Of a stretch of DNA of 64,000 nucleotides, positions 46,707 to 64,000 are shown in pieces. The DNA lies in contig NC_084467.1 of the NCBI RefSeq assembly GCF_027409185.1, positions 14,746,501-14,810,500 on the forward strand, given 5' to 3'. The notes below the pieces were generated by a model. The model saw nothing but the letters and a program-made list of their open reading frames with translations, had not been told where the DNA came from and made no database searches. Every line of letters starts with the position of its first letter. Positions within the stretch are counted from its first letter, which is position 1. The translations under genes were made by a program, and so were the position numbers. This stretch comes from Cynocephalus volans. Taxonomy: Eukaryota > Chordata > Mammalia > Dermoptera > Cynocephalidae.

Positions 46707-46739
46707 CACCATGTATCTTTTTTAGTTTTGTTGCTATGC

Positions 46740-47005
46740 TTGTGTTCTTGAGTGAGAGTGTTTTAGTGAAGCAGGCGTGCGGGTGTGTTTCTCAGGCATC
46801 AGTGCAGCCATGCTTTCCAACCTATGGCTCCAAGGACCTTTTGGCCAGTTATCTAGCTCATAGACCTGTGTGAAGGGGTCTGGTGACCCAGCCTGGCATG
46901 TGAGGGGTCTGCAGACCCAGCCTGGCATGTGAAGGGTTTGTGATCTAGTCTGTGAACAAGCTTGAGGGGTCTGTGGACTCCAGACCCAGCCTTAGCTCAA
47001 CAATT
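46740..47005 (+). repeat. LTR fragment (U5-like), same family as 51365-51810
   Basis: It shares ccaaggaccttttggccagt, a tagct motif and repeated gaggggtctg...gacccag strings with the complement of 51361-51480. About three copies of the gaggggtctg motif occur. The boundaries are uncertain. Confidence 0.55.
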
Positions 47006-47084
47006 GGCCCAGTCAGTACAGAATTTACCTGGTGTCATGAACAGGATTAAGAGCTAGGCATTAGCCTTCAGGGAATCTAGGTGG

Positions 47085-47160
47085 AGGGTATCTGGGAATT
47101 CTTGTACTATTCTTGCAATTTTTAAGTCTGAAATTGTCTAAATAAAAAAAAGGGAAAAAA
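47085..47160 (+). mobile_element. Possible L1 3' end
   Basis: The string ttgtactattcttgcaattt and a terminal gtctaaataaaaaa with A-run resemble an old L1 end. Confidence 0.45.
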
Positions 47161-47586
47161 AACCCTGTTGTTTATTAATAATTTGCTTTGTGATCCCTTT
47201 GCTTTATAATTAGGAAAGCTTTAGAGTATAATGACATATGAAAGTCTGGTATGTGCCAGATACTGAACAGAAGGAAAGTAGTATATATATATATATAATG
47301 TCTAGGAAAAGTGGAGCCAAATTCTGTACTGTTTAGCACTGTTTGTGGTAGGGAGAGGGGAGGGGCTGTCCTGAAAGTGGACAGTGAGTATTCTGTGGAA
47401 GTGAGTATTCTCGTTTTTATGCAGCTATATGCCTATAGTAAAAACCATGAGTAGGATATCACATCCCCTATTCTAATTCCATAATAACCAAGCAAACATA
47501 TACTAGCATTTTAACTTATAATATCAGCTTCTTTTTTTTTATAGAAGAGAATATACATAAAGGTACTTCAAAAAATTCATGGAAAA

Positions 47587-47747
47587 GGGCCAGCCCGTGG
47601 CTCACTCAGGAGAGTGCGGTGCTGATAACACCAAGGCCCCGGGTTCGGATCCTATATAGGGATGGCCGGTTCGCTCACTGGCTGAGCGTGGTGCTGACAA
47701 CACCAAGCTAAGGGTTAAGATCCCCTTACCGGTCATCTTTAAAAAAA
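47587..47747 (+). mobile_element. CYN SINE, dimeric
   Basis: A well preserved dimer inserted into the mariner-like MITE. The target gttcatgga or similar is repeated after the tail. Confidence 0.92.
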
Positions 47748-47792
47748 GAAAAGTTCATGGAGAGATTTATATTATCTTTCAATTCTATTTTT

Positions 47793-47918
47793 GTTTTTGT
47801 TTTTCTTTTCTTTTTTTTTTTTTTTTTGGTGGTTGGCTGATACAGGAATCTGAACCCTTGACCTTGGCCTTGGTGTTATAACACCATGCTCTAACCAACT
47901 GACTTAACCAGCCAGAGC
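47793..47918 (-). mobile_element. CYN SINE, monomeric
   Basis: Complement of the monomer, with poly-T at left. Perfect duplications caattctattttt lie at 47780-47792 and 47919-47931. Confidence 0.92.
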
Positions 47919-48496
47919 CAATTCTATTTTTCCACAAACTTTTTCAAGTACCCTCATATTCCAGCTAGTAGACATAAGTATTCTGGCCCTCTTTGCAAAT
48001 TATAGCCTACATTGTCATCAATAAACTGGCATTCTAGTTTATCAGTCTTCTAGTTTAGCTCGTATCACAGCACATGGAACCATAAAGAAGCATCATGAAA
48101 TTTTTCTAAGTGTGCCTTTTAAATGTATTTTTAGTTTGTTTTCTTGACTTTCATTAGTTCACATTACACATTAGCAGATATTAGAGGAGAGTGTGCTTCA
48201 ATATAAATTTGTGCCTATTTTATAAAGACACCTTCCTAAGTGGCCTTAGTCTCTGTACCGGAAAAGGCACCTTCTCACTATCATGGATCAGAAATTTACA
48301 TAAGCCTTAGACCTGGTTGGAAAACAGGCTTCTTGGTTGGAGGTCAGTCTCAACTCACATCACTCAACCCCTAAAAAACAGGGAGGTGGATGTGTACACA
48401 TCCTTTATGTTATAAATTATTTCTGGAAAAATGGCCTAAATAATATAAGATACTTTCCTGAAAGAGTGTTTGATCTCATAAAAATATCTGAATGGA

Positions 48497-48592
48497 GGGC
48501 TAGCTGGTTAGCTCAGTTGGTTAGAGCATGATGCTGATAAGGGTTCCATCCCTGTAACTGGGCTAACTGCCAAAAAAAAAAAAAAAAAAAAA
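48497..48592 (+). mobile_element. CYN SINE, monomeric
   Basis: The tRNA-like head ggctagctggttagctcagt is followed by a shortened middle and a long A-run. The flanks tctgaatgg and tctaatgg are a probable duplication. Confidence 0.88.
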
Positions 48593-49839
48593 ATCTAATG
48601 GAATAACACTTAAGAATTTCAACCTTGTGACCATTTAAAGTGGTGTGGGAGATCCAGTCTGCTGATACGGGAGCAGTCCATGAGTTGATAACATCAAGTT
48701 GCAGAACATTGTTTGGTCTAGAGGGATACATACCAAATTGTTTGGTGGTGACCTCTGGGAAATAGAGGGTGGGGATAGGTTTTGAAGGAGAAACTCACCA
48801 TAATTTTTACAGTCTTTAAACAACTTGGTAACAAAAATTGAAGTAGCTGATTCATACAAAGTACCAGTATCTCCTTCACTATTCAAAAGTAATTTCAGTA
48901 ACTCTGAAACATTTCAATTTACAATTTACAAAGAATAAAAGTGCACCAGACATTGTGTGCCTCTGTTTTTTTTGTTTTGTTTTTTGTTTTTTTGATTCTT
49001 TTGTTCCTGTTTTGGGGTTTTTTGTTTGTTTTTGATCATCCCTACTCTAAAAAATCTACCTGTTTTAATTATGGAAGAATAATTGTCAATTTTTGAATAG
49101 TAAGATAGTTGTTATAATGTTTTACAAAGACTATTTGGGCTTATGAATCTAAGTAGTCAAAATTCTTTTTATTCTGTTTATATAAATATAATACCAAAAA
49201 GATACTTTTCTCTTTTAGAATAGAAATTATGGTGCCATACAGCTTATTTCCATATTGATCATGTGAACATTTGTTTTAAGTAGTAAAACAGGATTTGTCA
49301 GACCTAGTGTCCAGGGAAAAGCAAGTTGAACTATCTCTTGGCATTTCAATAAATATAAGAATGCCTTACTAAGTCACCAAAGACTTAGGAATTTAAGAAA
49401 CTGGGGACAAATTTCCTAAGGCTTCTGCAAAGAAGGCATAACCATTTGGGGAACTATTTGTCAAGTAACAACTTCATACCTAGGACAATAGGGGATTCAG
49501 AAAACAGTGTAACAATCCCTGAGAGAGACAGAACATCTGAAATAATAAAGTGGTAGGATATATCATTCAGGAAGTTTCGTGGTTAGCAGCCAGGAAACCG
49601 GGAGGTCCTGAGTAGGTGAAATCAACAGAGAAGACTTTATGGAGCAGTCAGGTTTGAGACAGGCTAGATTTTGAGAAGGGAAGAAAGCATTCCAATTAAT
49701 GAAAACAGAATAGATTCATGACTCAAAAGCAAAATTTTAAATGAGCAAAAATCAGTGAGTCTTGGGATGATTCTTAAAATTTTAGCTTATGTAATAGGTT
49801 CTTACAAAGAACAGCAATTTATAAAGGCAGTGAAATTAC

Positions 49840-49970
49840 AAATCTGAGATTTTCGAGCTGAAAGACACCTTACAGACCATAACCTGTGCCCTCACACAAA
49901 GAGTAAAACTAATTCAAAGATTAGGTGACTTGCATTAAAGTCTCTAATACTTAAATTAGGAGTTGGAGAG
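49840..49970 (+). mobile_element. MIR-like fragment
   Basis: The strings gagctgaaagacaccttaca and aggtgacttgcattaaag are weakly MIR-like. Confidence 0.4.
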
Positions 49971-50080
49971 TATTTTTTCTATCATATTTTGTTCCAGAAA
50001 GGATTTCAGGTATCTTTATGAGTACATGATGTTCAAGATGTATTAGTGGAAAAAATAAGCAGAATTAAATAGCATAATCC

Positions 50081-50277
50081 GGGGCTAGCCCGTGGCTCAC
50101 TCGGGAGAGTGTGGTGCTGATAACGCCAAGGCCACGGGTTCGGATCCCATATAGGGATGGCCGGTTAGCTCACTGGCTGAGCATGGTGCTAACAACACCA
50201 AGTCAAGGGTTAAGATCCCCTTACCGGTCATCTTTTAAAAAAAAAAATAAAAATAAAAATAAAAAATAAAAATAAAT
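50081..50277 (+). mobile_element. CYN SINE, dimeric
   Basis: A dimer with an (AAAT)n tail. The duplications aaatagcataatcc lie at 50067-50080 and 50278-50291. Confidence 0.95.
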
Positions 50278-50777
50278 AAATAGCATAATCCCATTAAGAA
50301 AAAGTTTGTATGTAAGAACAAACACTATCAGTGCTCATATGAGTAATTCATAGTAATAAATAATTTTTGTATTTTAAACTTTTCTGTGTTAAGCATGTTC
50401 TACTTATAATCAAGAAAATAAAAGGATTTTTAAAGTGATTTAAGAGAGACAACTGTTCCCAATACTGAAGCCAGAGGGAAATTTCTCCCATTGGTTCAGT
50501 TTTAGAGTAGCTTGAAGATATAGATGTAGATGTAGATATATGTGGGGTATCCACTACAAATGTTTCAACCAATCTCCATCTGAGTTGTTTATTATTCTTG
50601 TTGTCTGTTCACCCCGTTAATTTTCATTTTATCTTGTAATGCTTGCATTTGTGTAAGCTGTCCTGAGAGCTTTTTGTAACAAGGTGAGATGCTGAGATCT
50701 ACACTAAGCACACCTGCTCTGTGGTGGTAGATAAGCATGAAGCTATACAGTTTAGCAATCTTTGAAGCTGGGAAGTG

Positions 50778-50866
50778 GGGGCTGTCTGGTTAACTCAGTT
50801 GGTTAAAGCTTGCTGTTGGGAACACCAAGGTCAAAGGTTTGGATCCCTGTACCAGCCAGCTGCGGG
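50778..50866 (+). mobile_element. CYN SINE, monomeric
   Basis: The tRNA-Ile-like monomer runs from ggggctgtctggttaactca to gtaccagccagctgc, followed by a G-rich stretch. Confidence 0.9.
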
Positions 50867-51364
50867 GGAACAGGGGGGAGGGGCGGGGGAGCTGCAGTCC
50901 CAACTGTGATAAAGCTGGGAAGAGGAGTAACATCCTGTCATTAAAATGAGAGGGGCAGAAAAGGATTTTTGGCTAAACAGAGACAAAGGAATGCCTTTGC
51001 AGACAAAAGGGTAGTCAAGGAGTGGAATTCTACTACTCCACAGTAAAATAACTCAAATTCAGAATTGTGGACGATAAGCAAAATAAATATTGGAGGAATG
51101 CTCAAAATTTGGGTTTCAGAAAAGCTTAATTCTATAATTTGTGTTGGTAGTTGTTAAAATGTAATATCAATTATTTTTTAGAGCCATCCCTACCTTATGA
51201 CAATAAAACCATATCATCTGCATGTAAGCTTGCTTGCCTTTCTTTGCTAGGAGTGGGGAGATGGAGAGCAGGTGTCAACCTCTTCCGAAAGTGGTATTAA
51301 ATCAATAAGCTACAATTCTAAGAGGGCAAGTAGGGCATAATACATTACTGTTTTATACGCACAC

Positions 51365-51810
51365 TGTCGGGCTGGGTTACAGACCCTTCAAACCCGTTGT
51401 GCAGACTGGTCACAGACCCCTCACGTGCAGGTTGCAAGCTAGGTAACTGGAAAAAGATCCTGGGAGCCTTGGCAAGGTTAACATGCTTTATTTGGACGCA
51501 ATCTCAGCCCTCTCAGCCCCCTCCTCAGCAGCAACAGCCTCTAGCAGATCCTGCAGCAGACACCTGGTGGCCTCCCGGGGGTGTCCTAGGGTCACTGTGG
51601 ATCAAAGTCATTTGTCCTTTATACTTGTCAGATAACCAAGGAACACCTGGGTGCACATATGCAGTTAACATATTTACATCAAACAGGCTAGGTCATGCCC
51701 AGCAATATTCCAAACAGCTGATGGAGCCTGACCATTTTCCATTTTCCTTACACACACACACAGATACCAACCAAAAGGGTTCTTACTGACCCTGAACCTT
51801 CTGTTATAAC
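51365..51810 (-). repeat. Solo LTR-like element
   Basis: On the minus strand there is a TATAAA (complement of 51618-51623) and, about 130 bp on, AATAAA (complement of 51487-51492). A U5 with repeated gaggggtctg-like motifs ends near cccgaca. TGT...ACA ends are plausible (51365, 51810), but no clear target duplication was seen. It shares U5 with 46740-47005. Confidence 0.6.
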
Positions 51811-51959
51811 AAGAATTCTGTATTTAATTCATGCACATTCCCCAATAATTGATTCCTATTTCAAGTCAAAGGCTAAGGAAAATTTTACATTATTGCCAAC
51901 AGAGACTCAGAATCACTAAGTTATTTAGCTGCTGTATCACGGGAGCCCCAAATCTGAAA

Positions 51960-52303
51960 GGGCACTTGCACAGTGTTTACCTATTCCAAAGAAACTCACC
52001 CGGTATTGTAATAGGTAGAGACATCAGTTTATTAAACTAAGGGGAGGTGCTGGTGGCAGCTGGTTAGCTAGAAATCTGCACCACCATGGGGTACATACAA
52101 AAGTTATATAGTGAACAGATCAAAGGAGAGTGCATGCTTATGTACAGACTCTCACCCAACTCAGGGTGTGCACGGGAGATCTGGCTAAGTAGGTAAGTTA
52201 ACTTACTTGCTACCCTCCTGGTGCCAGAGTAGTTAACACTAGTGTGTTAACTACATTTACATGCTAATTAACTTACTAAGGGCTCCTGCTTCCTACAGTT
52301 CTC
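51960..52303 (-). repeat. Second LTR-like element
   Basis: On the minus strand the unit starts tgtaggaagcaggagccc. It has a TATA-like ctatataactt near 52105 and AATAAA in gtttaataaactg near 52030. The family was not recognised, and the 3' boundary is uncertain. Confidence 0.5.
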
Positions 52304-53379
52304 CATTTGTCTTAAAGGAGACATGCCTTTCCTCGGGTAACTACCTTGGCTAGGGGTAGTTTCCCAGGCAGAGGGGGAAATAGGTCTATGTCCACATTTA
52401 CCTTACAGCTGCAAAGTGTTAAGCCAAAAGATCTTGCAGGTTGATCAAACTAAGTTTTAAAAATGGCCTAGAAAATACTGAGGAATTGCCCTTTTTGAGA
52501 AAAACATTGGGGGAGGGGGAAAATTAACCTAACTAATGAAGGTTAAGGGGAGATGGCTCAAGGGATATGCACAGAAAAAGAGGAAGACAAGAAAGCAAAT
52601 ATATCCAAGAACTGAGAGAGAAAACATGCTGCTCAGAAGCCAGAAGTGGAAGCTGAGCGTAGCTGATGAGAATCAAATGCTGCTTTAAGATTATGGAAGG
52701 TTGAGAACTAAGAGAAGACTTAGATTTGACTGGTATTAGCATAAACTATTTTAAGCACATGCTTTGTGGTAACTTTCAGTAAAATGGTAATGATTAAGGC
52801 CAAAACACTTTAGGGACTTTTATGAAAGGGCAGATAACTCCCCTCCCATTAGTTTGTTCTTTCAGATTCTGGCACTTAAATAAATGAAAACTAGGATCTT
52901 GCAGATTAGTTGGGCTGTGCAAGCAGAACAGGCAGCCAGACAATATCTTGTTATGCAGCTTGCACATATAAGACAGTCAGAATTCCTGCCCGGCTTTCTC
53001 AAAACTAGGGCAGAATTTTTTTTAAACTTGTACTTATTCCCAGGTCTCTTAAACAAAATACGCCTTGGGGTTAGGATGAACAGATTCCTGTTTTATTCTG
53101 TAGATACTTAGATGTTCATTTGCCCATTGATGTCAGTTTGACAATTTTACTATTAATGTAAAATGATCATATTTCCTCCTTCTCTACCATAATCTACCAT
53201 CAGCATATGACCACAGAAAGATGAAAAGTTTTGTTTTAAAGTAGCCTAAACCAAGTCATATGATTAAATTGGCATGTTTCCTTACTAAAAAACACTCCAT
53301 TTCTGCACTGCTTTTCCCCCTCTAATGCAAAAGTACCTTCAGAGTTATCTTCCTAAGACACAAAAAAGGACTTAGATCA

Positions 53380-53529
53380 GTGTCATTCATCATTTGCTTT
53401 ATTCAGACACTTGAGTGCACCCCTCTCACCACAGGGCTAGAGACGGTCTACTCTCTGAAGCTCATTCTTCACGTTTAAGAAAAATTCCACACCAAGGTCA
53501 AAGGTTCGGATCCCTGTACCGGCCAGCCA

Positions 53530-53591
<62 letters not shown>

Positions 53592-54733
53592 TCCATCATT
53601 CCCCAAATCCATGAACAAGAGAAGACTTTTAGGATTTCTTCAATTTGTAGTAGAGACTCAGCAGCCCTGCCCATCAGCAAAGCTAAGCCCTTAATACACC
53701 ACTTTCCCATCCCTACCCTTTTTCTTCCCTTTTTTAAAGCTTCAAACGTTAGATCAATAAGATTTTAAATCTCATTTAAAGAGAAACATAATAACCCACA
53801 TGTTAATTTATATCTAAAACTAAAAATAAATAATGGGGTTCTTAAGGACACCTTTCTCTAACTACATTATGACTAGACCAGCCTGTGGGTGAAACGAGAG
53901 ACTACAAGTTACTGTGAAACAGGCAGATTCTCCTCCCTTGAAATCTTTGAGGTTCAGGCATTCAGTAGTTTTAAAAAGGCCTCGGTTCTGACACATCTCA
54001 GGTGAAAAGCATAGGCAATGACCAACAAACCAAGGCGCTATTATACACCTGGCTTTTCATAAACTGAGACAAAGGCTGGTGACCCAACCTCATAATGAGA
54101 GCATGAAACTAGAGGCTTAGTTAAAATTAGTTTTGACACTATATATAGATTCCTCAACCCTTGGTTACTCCGAAGCAGAGCCATAAGAGGCTCAATCAGT
54201 CCTCAAACCTCAGCTAGGGATGGATCCTGTGTCTCTCCCAGGTAAAACAGCAAATGCACCTATAAGGTGGAGGTGACAAGAAAAACTTCTGACTTCTTGC
54301 AAGAGGCAGGGAAAAAGTCAGAAGGATTTCTAGATAAAACTAGGAAACACAGAAAACTAAAATCAATTTAAACAGGCCTCACAAAAGAGAAAAATCAGTT
54401 GGAGGTCTTATTAAAAAAAACAAAAAAAACAGAACATTCATGGATGGGCAAAGAAAAGAAATGGCGTAGCAGTCTTTGGACTTCACGGGAAAAGTCCATC
54501 AAGCTGTTTTGAGATCCTCAGCTGAGAGAGTGAGTTCAGTCTCTACCATGATAGTATTCTGCATCATGTGTATCCCAAAAGAAGTTCTACATGACGGTTC
54601 ATCTTCTTCCTCACAACTCTCAACTGAGATGAGCACCCAACACACACTCCACTGATCTGCAAACTGCAGCTGTTGCTTCTTATCCGACCCACACTCCCCC
54701 TCTCTCCACTCTCTGGCTTGGAGTCTTTGGTCT
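53380..54733 (-). other. EMC1: EMC1 3' UTR and polyadenylation site
   Basis: Minus-strand sequence after the EMC1 stop. The first convincing signal is AATAAA (complement of 53398-53403), followed by a T/GT-rich stretch at about 53355-53370. Cleavage near 53380 would give a 3' UTR of about 1.35 kb. A SINE fragment with a GCAC/AC array lies inside it. The end point is inferred. Confidence 0.6.
53490..53586 (+). mobile_element. 5'-truncated CYN SINE with (GCAC)n(AC)n tail, in EMC1 3' UTR
   Basis: Only the 3' half of the monomer remains (caccaaggtcaaaggttcgg to ggccagcc). It is followed by GCAC units (53529-53560) and AC units. The duplications aaaattcca lie at 53481-53489 and 53587-53595. Confidence 0.88.

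Positions 54734-64000
<9,267 letters not shown>

Larger units (their letters stand above)
47563..47951 (+). mobile_element. Mariner-like MITE carrying two SINE insertions
   Basis: The left end gtacttcaaaaaattcatgg and the right end ttccacaaactttttcaagt plus acc are inverted copies of each other. Without the two SINEs the element would be only about 80 bp. Confidence 0.65.

Overview
The window is nuclear DNA of a placental mammal, almost certainly a colugo (Dermoptera; Galeopterus or Cynocephalus). About 27 copies of tRNA-Ile-derived SINEs are scattered through it. They have the head, duplicated module and tail of the CYN SINEs, which are known only from colugos. MIR, L2, L1, hAT and Tigger fossils and GT-AG introns agree with a placental genome. 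No bacterial, plasmid or CRISPR features are present.

Two host genes are read on the minus strand, head to tail in the same order as on human chromosome 1p36. UBR4 occupies about 3776-34920. Its first 19 coding exons (882 codons, every junction in phase) are here and the gene continues past the left edge. A CpG-island promoter lies at about 34580-35190. EMC1 enters from the right edge. Its last ten coding exons run from 64000 down to the stop at 54734, followed by a 3' UTR to about 53380. UBR4 is a giant N-recognin E3 ligase. EMC1 is the large lumenal subunit of the ER membrane protein complex. No functional link between them is visible beyond their adjacency.

The introns and the 18 kb between the genes hold the accessory DNA. 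At 469-2749 lies an unusual retrotransposon with imperfect 15-bp target-site duplications. It has an L1-like 5' UTR carrying ten 80-bp tandem repeats, joined directly to an L1-like 3' UTR and poly-A with no ORF1 or ORF2. In architecture it recalls SVA/LAVA elements or spliced L1 insertions, and it is the best candidate here for something undescribed. At 8579-8647 is a 3'-truncated U4 snRNA retropseudogene with a perfect 17-bp duplication. At 15910-16797 is a nearly full-length TPT1 retrocopy with an intact 173-codon ORF, inside a UBR4 intron and in the same orientation.

Between the genes, 36227-44601 is a complete but decayed class I (gamma-like) endogenous retrovirus on the plus strand. It has both LTRs, a tRNA-Gly primer site, remnants of gag, pro, pol and env, a 4-bp target duplication, and later SINE insertions in gag and in the 3' LTR. 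Other LTRs of at least two families lie at 46740-47005 (+), 51365-51810 (-) and 51960-52303 (-). The SINEs fall into three forms: a monomer, a dimer, and a GC-rich shortened form. One copy at 37301 looks like an intermediate between the last two. Introns without an entry below were read and showed nothing recognisable; the largest are 4059-5300, 5473-6090, 29890-31330, 33150-34170 and 45000-46440.
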